Positions 8,564 to 15,951 of a stretch of DNA of 64,000 nucleotides are shown here, in pieces. Within the stretch, counting starts at the first letter, position 1, and each line of letters begins with the position of its first letter. The position numbers were made by a program, and so were the translations under genes. The stretch spans positions 930,001 through 994,000 of the forward strand of contig CAVWEN010000002.1 in assembly GCA_963754045.1 (NCBI GenBank), written 5' to 3'. The DNA is from JALZKA01 sp963754045. Its GTDB lineage: Bacteria > Actinomycetota > Thermoleophilia > Solirubrobacterales > 70-9. The notes under the pieces are model-generated. The model was not told the origin of the DNA, did no database searches, and saw only the letters and a list, made by a program, of their open reading frames with translations.

Positions 8564-9745
8564 ATGGCACAGACCGTCATCCTCGGCACCGCCCGCACCC
8601 CATTCACCAAGATGGGCGGGGCTCTCGCCTCGAAGGGCGCCATTGAACTGGGCGGCCGCGCGATGGCTGCGGCGCTCGAGCGCTCGAGCGTTGAGCCCTC
8701 GCAGGTCGAGCAGGTTGTCTTCGGCCAGGTTCTGCAGGCCGGCCAGGGGCAGATCCCCTCGCGCCAGGCGCAGATCGAGGCGGGAATCCCGAAGGAGGTC
8801 CCCTCGGAGACGATCAACAAGGTCTGTGCGTCCGGAATGCGCTCGATTGGCCTCGCGGACCTCTCGGTCCGTGCGGGCGAGCTCGAGCTCGGGGTTGCGG
8901 GCGGAATGGAATCGATGTCGAACGCGCCGTACCTCCTGCCGGGCGCCCGCTTCGGCTTCCGGATGGGCGACGTCACGGCCGTCGACGCGATGACGCACGA
9001 CGGCCTCACGAACCCCTTTACGGACAAGCAGATGATCAACGAGGCGTCCGAGGTGTCGAATGAGCTCGAGATCAGTCGCCCCGACATGGACCGCTTCGCG
9101 GCCCGCTCGCACCAGCTCGCGGCGAAGGCGACCGACGAAGGGCGCCTGGCCGACGAGATCGTCGGGATCACCGTCAAGTCGCGCAAGGCCGAGACAGAGG
9201 TGGTCGTCGACGAGGCGATCCGACCCGACACCACCCAGGAGTCGCTGGCCGGACTCAAGGCGATCGGGGGGCCGGACGCGACCCACACGGCCGGGAACGC
9301 GCCCGGCGTGAATGACGGCGCCGCCGCCGTCGTGGTGGCATCGGACGAATGGGCACAGGCCAACGGCAAGGTGGCGCTTGCGACCATCGTCTCGTACGGT
9401 CAGATCGCCGACGACTTTCCCTACCTCGCGAAGACGCCGGCGAAGGCCGCGGAGGCTGCGCTGGCGAAGATCGGCAAGTCCGCCGCCGACGTCGACCTCT
9501 GGGAGATCAACGAGGCGTTCGCCTCGGTCGCCCTGAACTCACTGCACATGCTCGGCGTCGAAGAGGACAACGTGAACGTGAATGGCGGCGCGATCGCGCT
9601 CGGCCATCCGATCGGGGCTTCGGGCGCCCGGATCGTCGGCGCGCTGGTGCACGAGCTGCGCCGCCGCGGCGGCGGCCTTGGCTGCGCCGCGATCTGCTCC
9701 GGGGGCGGGCAGGGAGATGCCATCGTCCTCGAAGTCGCCGGCTGA
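8564..9745 (+). CDS. thiolase / acetyl-CoA acetyltransferase
   Basis: The 393-residue thiolase has all catalytic elements: nucleophile Cys88 in NKVCASGMRS, His348 in GGAIALGHPIG, and Cys378 in the C-terminal CSGGGQGDA. It condenses two acetyl-CoA or cleaves 3-ketoacyl-CoA; direction and chain length cannot be read. ATG at 8564 gives the canonical MAQTVILGTARTPF start; the open frame before it lies antisense to pepA. A HAD phosphatase begins inside its last 29 bases. Confidence 0.94.
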   Translation: MAQTVILGTARTPFTKMGGALASKGAIELGGRAMAAALERSSVEPSQVEQVVFGQVLQAGQGQIPSRQAQIEAGIPKEVPSETINKVCASGMRSIGLADLSVRAGELELGVAGGMESMSNAPYLLPGARFGFRMGDVTAVDAMTHDGLTNPFTDKQMINEASEVSNELEISRPDMDRFAARSHQLAAKATDEGRLADEIVGITVKSRKAETEVVVDEAIRPDTTQESLAGLKAIGGPDATHTAGNAPGVNDGAAAVVVASDEWAQANGKVALATIVSYGQIADDFPYLAKTPAKAAEAALAKIGKSAADVDLWEINEAFASVALNSLHMLGVEEDNVNVNGGAIALGHPIGASGARIVGALVHELRRRGGGLGCAAICSGGGQGDAIVLEVAG

Positions 9746-10514
9746 CCCGGGCGCGGCCGGTCGGGCCGCAGCCTTCTTCGACCTGGATCGCACGCTGATG
9801 GCCGGATCGTCCGGCATGGCGTGGGTGCGCGCCAGTTACGAGGCTGGGTTGATCACCCGCGGCCAGATGGCGCGTTGGGTGCGCGACGGGCTCGTCTTTC
9901 GCTTACGCGGCTCCACCGATGAAACTACGCGCGACGCGATGGCGAAGATCCGGGAAGTGTTGACGGGCACGTCGGCGCGGCAGCTCGAACGCCTGGGGCC
10001 GTCCGTCCTCGCCGGAGTGCTCCCGCGGATCTATCCGCAGATGCTTGACGAGGTCCATTCGCACCAGGACGAGGGCCGCCCGACGTTCATCGTGAGCGCC
10101 GCCGGTAACGACCTGGTCGAGCTTGTCGCCCGGGTGCTGGGGATGGAGGGTGGGGTGGGGACCCGCTACGAGATCACCGAAGACGGTTTGTTCAGCGGCG
10201 AGCTCGACGGCCCGTTCATGTACGGGAAGGGCAAGCTCGAGGGCATGCGCGCGTTTGCCGATTCGCACGCGATCGACCTCGCGTCCTCGTGGGCCTACTC
10301 GGACTCCGCCTCGGACCTGCCGATGCTTCGCGCGGTGGGCAACCCGGTTGTCGTCAACCCAGACACCGAGCTGCTGGCGGTCGCCCGTGAGGAGCGCTGG
10401 CGCGAGCTCCGATTCGAGAAGCTCGGCCGCAAGCTGGTCATCGCCGGCGCGACCGCCACGGCCCTCGCCGTCGGTGGCGCGGGGAGACTGGCCGTGCGCC
10501 GCTACTCGCGGTAG
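9717..10514 (+). CDS. HAD-superfamily phosphatase, subclass IB (SerB/CicA-like)
   Basis: The 265-residue protein has motif I FFDLDRTLMAG (nucleophile Asp22, Asp24), motif II IVSAAG, a motif III Lys in YGKGKLEGM and motif IV YSDSASDLPML. This HAD-IB set is found in phosphoserine phosphatase-like and acyl-phosphate hydrolases. The C-terminus ends in a hydrophobic stretch (VIAGATATALAVGGAG) that could be a membrane anchor. The start overlaps the thiolase end by 29 bases. The substrate is unknown. Confidence 0.85.
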   Translation: MPSSSKSPADPGAAGRAAAFFDLDRTLMAGSSGMAWVRASYEAGLITRGQMARWVRDGLVFRLRGSTDETTRDAMAKIREVLTGTSARQLERLGPSVLAGVLPRIYPQMLDEVHSHQDEGRPTFIVSAAGNDLVELVARVLGMEGGVGTRYEITEDGLFSGELDGPFMYGKGKLEGMRAFADSHAIDLASSWAYSDSASDLPMLRAVGNPVVVNPDTELLAVAREERWRELRFEKLGRKLVIAGATATALAVGGAGRLAVRRYSR

Positions 10515-10553
10515 GGTTCGCCGCGGAAGGGGTTCTCCGAACGAGGGGTAGTG

Positions 10554-11414
10554 ATGCGGGCACGAACGACGGTGGGATCGGTTGTGGCGGGAATGGTGAT
10601 GGCGACGTTTTTGAGCGTGCCGGCGGCGGCGCCCGCGGGCGAGAGCTACCTGCTGCCTGACCTGACGGTGCGACCGCCGACCGCTATCGAGGCCACGAAG
10701 AAGCGGCTGAACTTCGGCACTATCGTCGCCAACCGCGGACTCGGTCCGCTCGAGATCAGGGCGTTCGAAAAGCAGGTGAACTGTCCCGTCGCCGGCAACT
10801 TCAACGCGACCGGCTTCTACGCGCCGCAGATCGTCTACAACGACATCAACGGCAACGGGTTGTTCGAACCCGAGTCCGAGGGCGATCCCGAGACCAATGC
10901 CCAGGACATTGACAAACGGGCCTCCTGCATCGTCTATCACCAGCCTCATGGGCATTACCACTACAAGGACTTCGCGCGGTTCACGCTGAAGCGGATCAAC
11001 AAGAAGGGCAAGACCGGCAAACGGGTCTCGATCTCGAAGAAGGTGAGCTTCTGCGTCATCGATACGGACTTCGTCTACCCCGGCCTCCCGGGGGTGGTGG
11101 ACGACGGGGGGCCCTACGGCGGCTACTGCGACGCCGACCCGCCCCACACGACGATGGGAATCTCGGTCGGCTACGGCGACCACTACGGCATTGGGACCCA
11201 GGGACAGTCCCTGAGGATCAACGGTCTTCCCAAGGGGGAGTACTGCCTGGTCAACACGGCCGATCCCAAGAACAAGATCGTGGAGGCAGGCACGGCTCTG
11301 GGCGAGGTCCCGCAGCCGCCTTACAACCGCAAGAAGGCGAAGAACTCCGACCGCCAGAAGCTGAGGCTGAACCCGGCGAGGGAGTTCGTCAAGTTGCTCG
11401 GCGGAAAGTGCTGA
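10554..11414 (+). CDS. secreted lysyl oxidase-like copper amine oxidase
   Basis: The 286-residue protein has a signal peptide (residues 1-28, ending PAAAPAG). A lysyl oxidase domain follows: copper-ligand cluster HGHYH (His132, His134, His136) and KKVSFC, whose Lys163 aligns with the Lys that forms the LTQ cofactor of mammalian lysyl oxidase. Tyr211 in GDHYG aligns with the partner Tyr. Family enzymes oxidise primary amines of lysine side chains. ATG 10554 is chosen over the adjoining GTG at 10551; an AGGGG sequence precedes it. It is followed one base later by the dehydrogenase frame. Confidence 0.8.
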   Translation: MRARTTVGSVVAGMVMATFLSVPAAAPAGESYLLPDLTVRPPTAIEATKKRLNFGTIVANRGLGPLEIRAFEKQVNCPVAGNFNATGFYAPQIVYNDINGNGLFEPESEGDPETNAQDIDKRASCIVYHQPHGHYHYKDFARFTLKRINKKGKTGKRVSISKKVSFCVIDTDFVYPGLPGVVDDGGPYGGYCDADPPHTTMGISVGYGDHYGIGTQGQSLRINGLPKGEYCLVNTADPKNKIVEAGTALGEVPQPPYNRKKAKNSDRQKLRLNPAREFVKLLGGKC

Positions 11415-11415
11415 T

Positions 11416-12405
11416 CTGCGCGCGGTCGTAATCGAGCCGGATCGCAGCCTCGTCGTGCGCGAGGTCGACGACCCGAGTCCCGGCTCCGGCCAGGTGCGGG
11501 TTCGGGTCGAGGCCTGCGGAATCTGTGGCTCGGACCTGCACATGCGCCCGAACGAAGGCGTGCTCGCCGCCGGGACGATCATGGGCCACGAGTTCTCGGG
11601 CACGCTCGACGTGGTTGGTGACGGGGTGGAGGGCTGGTCCGAGGGGGACCGCGTCTGCATCTTCCCTGGACGGCCGCTCGACCGGCACGACATCGTTGCC
11701 CAGCTCGACGCCGGCATCGGGTTGGGGGCGCTCCCGGGCGGCTACGCCGAGGCGGTGGTCTGCGAGGCGGAGTGCCTGTGGCGCCTTCCCGACGAGCTCG
11801 AGCTCGAACACGGCGCCCTGGTCGAGCCGCTCGCCGTCGCCCTGCACGGCCTGGACGTGGCCGGGGTCGAGCCGGGCCAGACCGTCGCCGTCCTGGGCGC
11901 GGGGCCGATTGGGGTGATGACTCTCGTGGCCTTGTTGGCCCGCGGGGTCGAGAGCGTCGTGGTGGTCGAGCCGAATGAATCACGGCGAGCGCTCGCCTCG
12001 GAGTTCGGAGCCCTCGCTGCCGTCGGGCTGGAGGGCGTGCACGCGGCGGTGGTCGAGGCGCTCGGCGAGCCGCCAGCGGTCGTTCTCGAATGCGCGGGCC
12101 ACCCGACCGCGCTGCCCCTGGCAACCGAGCTGGTCGCATCCTCCGGCGTGATCGGGCTGCTCGGCGTGCTCGAGGAGCCGGTCGAGATCTCACAGATGAA
12201 CCTGATGCTCAAAGAGGCGCAGGTCCGCGCATCGTTCGCGTACCGGCCCGCGAGTTTCGACGAGGCGGTGGCGATGATCGCCGGGGGAGCGGTGCCCGCG
12301 GAGCGCCTGATCACATCGCGTGAGCCTCTCGAGCGAGCCGAGGAGATGTTCGCCGAGCTCCTGCGCCCGGGCACCGACCAGGTGAAGGTCCTGCTTAAGC
12401 CCTGA
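11416..12405 (+). CDS. zinc-dependent medium-chain alcohol/polyol dehydrogenase
   Basis: The protein shows catalytic zinc ligands Cys in ACGICGSDLH and His-Glu in MGHEF, the Rossmann motif VAVLGAGPIGVM, and the overall plan of threonine/sorbitol dehydrogenases. The four-cysteine structural zinc lobe normally found after the GHE motif is missing; GRPLDRHDIVAQLDAGIG occupies that place. The first standard start in frame (GTG 11455) would remove the conserved first strand; the frame upstream reads LRAVVIEPDRSLVV, the usual family N-terminus, beginning at a CTG one base after the previous stop. The start is therefore uncertain. Confidence 0.8.
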   Translation: MRAVVIEPDRSLVVREVDDPSPGSGQVRVRVEACGICGSDLHMRPNEGVLAAGTIMGHEFSGTLDVVGDGVEGWSEGDRVCIFPGRPLDRHDIVAQLDAGIGLGALPGGYAEAVVCEAECLWRLPDELELEHGALVEPLAVALHGLDVAGVEPGQTVAVLGAGPIGVMTLVALLARGVESVVVVEPNESRRALASEFGALAAVGLEGVHAAVVEALGEPPAVVLECAGHPTALPLATELVASSGVIGLLGVLEEPVEISQMNLMLKEAQVRASFAYRPASFDEAVAMIAGGAVPAERLITSREPLERAEEMFAELLRPGTDQVKVLLKP

Positions 12406-12427
12406 ACGGTCCCCATCCCGCCGAACG

Positions 12428-12472
12428 CGCGATCGCCACCTCACCGCGGGGACTATCGCGACCTCGGCGGGG
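12428..12472 (+). repeat. dispersed hairpin repeat, copy 1
   Basis: The copy has GCGAT and ATCGC outer arms around a C-rich/G-rich inner stem, then the conserved tail ACCTCGGCGGGG. It lies between the dehydrogenase and mutase genes. Three related copies occur at 30.7-31.8 kb, all in the same orientation. Confidence 0.55.
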
Positions 12473-12483
12473 CGGCTCGCCCA

Positions 12484-12489
12484 TACAAT
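12484..12489 (+). promoter_or_regulatory. -10 box TACAAT before the mutase ATG
   Basis: TACAAT is separated from the mutase ATG by seven bases with no Shine-Dalgarno sequence, which points to a leaderless transcript. Confidence 0.5.
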
Positions 12490-12496
12490 CCGCCCT

Positions 12497-14155
12497 ATGG
12501 CGATCGAGCCCGACGCTAAGCGCCGCGCCCACCAGTGGCTCGACGAGGTCTACTCGCGCAACCCCGAGCGCGAGGCGCTCTTCGAGACGATTTCCGGGCA
12601 CACGATCCGCCCCCTGTATACGGAGGAAGATCGCGAGGGCTCAGACGCCGAGGGCGAGATCGGGCTGCCGGGCGAGTACCCGTACACGCGGGGGCCCTAT
12701 CCGTCGATGTACCGGGGGCGGCTCTGGACGATGCGCCAATTCGCGGGGTTCGGCACGGTCGAGGAGACCAACAAGCGCTTCCGCTATCTGCTCGACCACG
12801 GCCAGACCGGGCTCTCGACGGCCTTCGACATGCCCACCCTGATGGGGCTCGACTCCGACCACGGGCGCAGCCTGGGCGAGGTGGGCGTGGAGGGCGTGGC
12901 GGTGGACACCGTGGACGACATGGAGACGCTCTTCGACGGGATCCCGCTCGACGAGGTCACGGTGTCGATGACGATCAACGCGCCCGCCGCGATCATGCTC
13001 GCCTTCTACGTGGTCGCGGCCGAGGAGAAGGGCATCACGCCCGACCGCCTCGGCGGCACGATCCAGACCGACATCCTCAAGGAGTACATCGCCCAGAAGG
13101 AGTGGTGCTTCCCGATCGAGCCGGCGATGCGCCTGGTCACCGACATGGTCGAATGGTGCACCACGGAGATGCCGCGCTGGCACCCGATCTCGATCTCCGG
13201 CTACCACATCCGCGAGGCCGGTTCGACGGCGCAGCAGGAATTGGCTTTCACGCTGAAGGACGGACTGACCTACGTTGAGCGAGCGGTTGAGCGCGGCCTC
13301 GACGTCGACGACTTCGCGCCGCGCCTCAGCTTCTTCTTCAACGCCCACCTCGACTTCTTCGAGGAGATCGCGAAGTACCGCGCCGCCCGCCGGATCTGGG
13401 CGCGCGAGCTGAAGGAGACGTTCGGAGCCAAGGACGAGCGCTCGCTGCTGATGCGCTTTCACACCCAGACCGCGGGAGTTTCGCTCACCGCCCAGCAGCC
13501 CTTGCTGAACATCGTGCGGACCGCGATCGAGGCGCTCGCGGGTGTGCTCGGCGGCACCCAGTCGCTACACACCAACTCATTCGACGAGGCGCTCGCCTTG
13601 CCCACGGAGGAGGCGGTTCGGGTCGCGCTCCGCACCCAGCAGGTGATCGCCCACGAGACGGGGGTGACGAACACGATCGACCCGCTTGGCGGCTCCTATT
13701 TCGTCGAGACCCTCACCGATGAGATGGAGCGCGCCGCGTACGAGTACTTCGCCCGCATCGACGAACTGGGCGGCATGGTGCCCGCGATCGAGCGCGGCTT
13801 TCCGCAGCGCGAGATCGCCGACGCCGCATTCGCCTACCAGCAGGAGATCGAGCGCAAGGAGCGGATCGTGGTGGGCGTCAACGATTACGTTCTCGACGAT
13901 GAGTCGAACCCACCGATCCACCGCGCCGACCCCACCGCAGAGGGTCGTCAGCGCGAGCGCCTCGAGCGCACCCAGGCCGCACGGAACGACGAGGTCGTAG
14001 AGCGCTCCCTGGTCGCTTTGACCGAGGCGGCTCGGGGCGAGGCGAACCTGATGCCGCTGATCGTCGATTGCGCCCGGGCGCGGGTTAGTGAGGGCGAGAT
14101 GGTCGAGGCGCTCCAGAGCGTCTTCGGCACGTACACCGAGCACCCTCAGTTCTAG
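12497..14155 (+). CDS. B12-dependent acyl-CoA mutase large subunit, isobutyryl-CoA mutase-like
   Basis: The 552-residue catalytic (TIM-barrel) subunit belongs to the methylmalonyl-CoA mutase family and lacks its own B12 domain, which is encoded 31 bases downstream. Conserved elements include SISGYH, RFHTQTAGVSLTAQQP and GGTQSLHTN. Two substrate-specificity positions do not match methylmalonyl-CoA mutase: the Tyr89 position of the Propionibacterium enzyme is Phe82 (in MRQFAGF), and the Arg207 position is Gln200 (in KEYIAQKEW). Phe/Gln is the pair known from isobutyryl-CoA mutase. The likely reaction is isobutyryl-CoA to n-butyryl-CoA or a related branched substrate. Confidence 0.88.
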   Translation: MAIEPDAKRRAHQWLDEVYSRNPEREALFETISGHTIRPLYTEEDREGSDAEGEIGLPGEYPYTRGPYPSMYRGRLWTMRQFAGFGTVEETNKRFRYLLDHGQTGLSTAFDMPTLMGLDSDHGRSLGEVGVEGVAVDTVDDMETLFDGIPLDEVTVSMTINAPAAIMLAFYVVAAEEKGITPDRLGGTIQTDILKEYIAQKEWCFPIEPAMRLVTDMVEWCTTEMPRWHPISISGYHIREAGSTAQQELAFTLKDGLTYVERAVERGLDVDDFAPRLSFFFNAHLDFFEEIAKYRAARRIWARELKETFGAKDERSLLMRFHTQTAGVSLTAQQPLLNIVRTAIEALAGVLGGTQSLHTNSFDEALALPTEEAVRVALRTQQVIAHETGVTNTIDPLGGSYFVETLTDEMERAAYEYFARIDELGGMVPAIERGFPQREIADAAFAYQQEIERKERIVVGVNDYVLDDESNPPIHRADPTAEGRQRERLERTQAARNDEVVERSLVALTEAARGEANLMPLIVDCARARVSEGEMVEALQSVFGTYTEHPQF

Positions 14156-14186
14156 GGCTGGCGCGCTCTAATACGCTCTCCGGGCA

Positions 14187-14609
14187 ATGAGCGAGGGGAC
14201 CACCGAGCGCACGATCCGGGTCGTCGTTGCCAAACCCGGCCTCGACGGGCACGATCGCGGCGCGAAGATCATCGCCCGCGCGCTCCGCGACGCGGGGATG
14301 GAGGTGATCTACACGGGCCTGCACCAGACGCCCGAGCAGATCGTCGCCACTGTGATCCAGGAGGACGCCGACGCAGTCGGGCTCTCGATCCTCTCCGGCG
14401 CCCACATGACGCTGGTTCCGAAGGTCGTCGCCCTGCTCGGCGATCAGGGGGTCGACGACGTGATTGTGACCGTGGGGGGGACGATCCCCGCCGAGGACGT
14501 GCCCGAGCTAAAGAAGCTCGGCGTCGCCGAGGTCTTCACGCCCGGCGCGCCCACCGACGCGATCGTCGATTTCATCCGCTCGGCAGCGGCCGAGCGCACA
14601 CCGGCCTAG
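14187..14609 (+). CDS. cobalamin-binding small subunit of acyl-CoA mutase
   Basis: The 140-residue B12-binding domain shows the DGHDRG motif, whose His replaces dimethylbenzimidazole as lower cobalt ligand, followed by SILSGAHMTLVPKV and VGGTIP, the remaining parts of the base-on-to-base-off binding fold. Together with the large subunit it forms a split mutase like IcmA/IcmB or archaeal methylmalonyl-CoA mutase. It stands in the same operon; the repair chaperone MeaB is about 9 kb upstream. Confidence 0.93.
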   Translation: MSEGTTERTIRVVVAKPGLDGHDRGAKIIARALRDAGMEVIYTGLHQTPEQIVATVIQEDADAVGLSILSGAHMTLVPKVVALLGDQGVDDVIVTVGGTIPAEDVPELKKLGVAEVFTPGAPTDAIVDFIRSAAAERTPA

Positions 14610-14610
14610 C

Positions 14611-15462
14611 TCAGCGCCGCGGCAGCCGCTTCACGCAGAGGGCCGAGAAGCCACCCCTCGTGCCGGTGGGCCCCGCGACCGCGGCGCGCGCGCCCCTCCC
14701 GTTGGAGGTGACGTTCAGTTCGGTGATGAAGTTTTCGCCGGGATCGAGGTTGTACCCGAGGCCGCCGACCGAGCTGACCCGCGTCCTGGCGGGGCAGGAA
14801 ACCTCGACCGCGGTCTCCCGGAGGTGCTGGGTGTTCTCCTCGGAAATGACGGTTCTCTCGCGGGTCCTCGTTCCAGGCGGGCCGCAGACCAGCCAGATGC
14901 GAGGCGTGAAGGTGCCCACGAAGATGTCCACCGCGGCCGACCAGCCGAAGTCCTGGGGGCTGAACTGGGCGCTGTAGTTCTCGCTCACGGCGCCTATTGC
15001 CCTTTCCGGGATCGAGATCCCGCCGCCCAACGGCCGCGCACAGGACGCCGCGCCGCCCGAGATCTCCCCGGGCCCGGCGTCGCCACCGAAAGCCTTGCTC
15101 GAGTCGTAGCGGGGGTTCGTCTTCGCGCAGGCGGCGAACACAGAGCCCTGGACCGTCTGGTTGAAGCTGCGAACGCCAACTCGCCAGCCGTCATCGGGCT
15201 CCTTCCCGCGATCGCGTCCATCCACCGGTCTCGACGACATCAGATACGAGAGCCGGTCGTCGCCCGGCCCGCCGTCGAAGCCGCCGCCGATCACGCTCTT
15301 GCCGCCCCTGCACTTGGCGGTCTTGAACTTCTCGTCTTCAGGCGCGAGGCTGAAAGTCTTCTTGACGTAGCTCACCTTGGGCGCCGCGCCCGCCGGCTCT
15401 GCAGCCGCCATCGCCGCGACCAGGCACGCGACCGCCACGACCTTGCCCCCGCCTGTCCTCAT
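14611..15462 (-). CDS. secreted protein with three tandem Cys-pair repeats, function unknown
   Basis: The 283-residue protein starts at ATG 15462, preceded by GAAGTGAGG, with a clear signal peptide (VVAVACLVAAMAAAEPAGAAP). The mature part consists of about three repeats of 60-75 residues, each opening with a Cys before a glycine-rich turn (CRGGKSVIGGGFDGG, CARPLGGGISIPE, CPARTRVSSVGGLGY) and closing with a second Cys after a beta segment (VFAACAK, WLVCGPP, SALCVK). One disulphide per repeat is likely. The frame is open upstream to 15951, but that part is a separate degenerate sequence. I do not recognise a named family. Confidence 0.7.
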   Translation of the reverse strand: MRTGGGKVVAVACLVAAMAAAEPAGAAPKVSYVKKTFSLAPEDEKFKTAKCRGGKSVIGGGFDGGPGDDRLSYLMSSRPVDGRDRGKEPDDGWRVGVRSFNQTVQGSVFAACAKTNPRYDSSKAFGGDAGPGEISGGAASCARPLGGGISIPERAIGAVSENYSAQFSPQDFGWSAAVDIFVGTFTPRIWLVCGPPGTRTRERTVISEENTQHLRETAVEVSCPARTRVSSVGGLGYNLDPGENFITELNVTSNGRGARAAVAGPTGTRGGFSALCVKRLPRR

Positions 15463-15951
15463 CCTCACTTCACACCCCTTGATCGTTTCCTGCGGTCGCA
15501 ACCCTATCGCGGGTCGCACCCACGTCTTCCAGGCGCGGTCGACTCGCGACGCGACGTCGGTGTCGCGGGCTGCGCGGATCCCGGGCTTGTCGACCTCGCG
15601 CTTCACGTACTTCGCGACAAATCGCCCGACCTCGCGATCGATTCCGGCAGTCGCGAAGTGATGGTGGTCCACGCCCAGGTCCACGTGCAGGTCCAGCTCG
15701 ACGGGAATCGTGAGCCGGAACGAGATCTCCTCGCACTCGCGCCGAGTGGCCGACGGCGTCCCGAACACTCCCTTGGCGCTCACCTTGGCCACCTTCGCGG
15801 GTCCCGCGCCGATCGGGCCGAACTCGAACTCGTCACCGGTCAGGCCCTCCAGCGCTCCGAGGATCCGGGTATCGCTCACCGCGTGCTCGAAGAAGCGGGC
15901 GCCGAACTCCTCGTGGGAGATCCGCTCGTCGGCGTTATCGCTCGAAGGCAC
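15463..15951 (-). pseudogene. degenerate coding segment beginning at a DERIS-EFG motif
   Basis: This frame runs without a stop from a GTG inside the end of the beta-helix gene into the secreted-protein gene. It reads like a true protein (SDTRILGALEGLTGDEFEFG, LTIPVELDLHVDLGVDHHHF, RFVAKYVKREVDKPGIR), not like a shadow, but has no stop of its own and seems to lack a middle section. Its first 17 codons are repeated at 17565-17615 after the dead beta-helix copy. I interpret it as a decayed gene that lost internal sequence and its stop codon; a genuine fusion is the alternative. Confidence 0.45.

Noticed and set aside
12497..14155. Plain methylmalonyl-CoA mutase annotation
   Set aside because: The substrate-carboxylate residues Tyr89 and Arg207 are replaced by Phe and Gln, so the specific name was not used.
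14611..15951. Single 446-residue protein
   Set aside because: A ribosome binding site, ATG and full signal peptide appear at codon 164, and the upstream part matches a duplicated remnant, so two units fit better.
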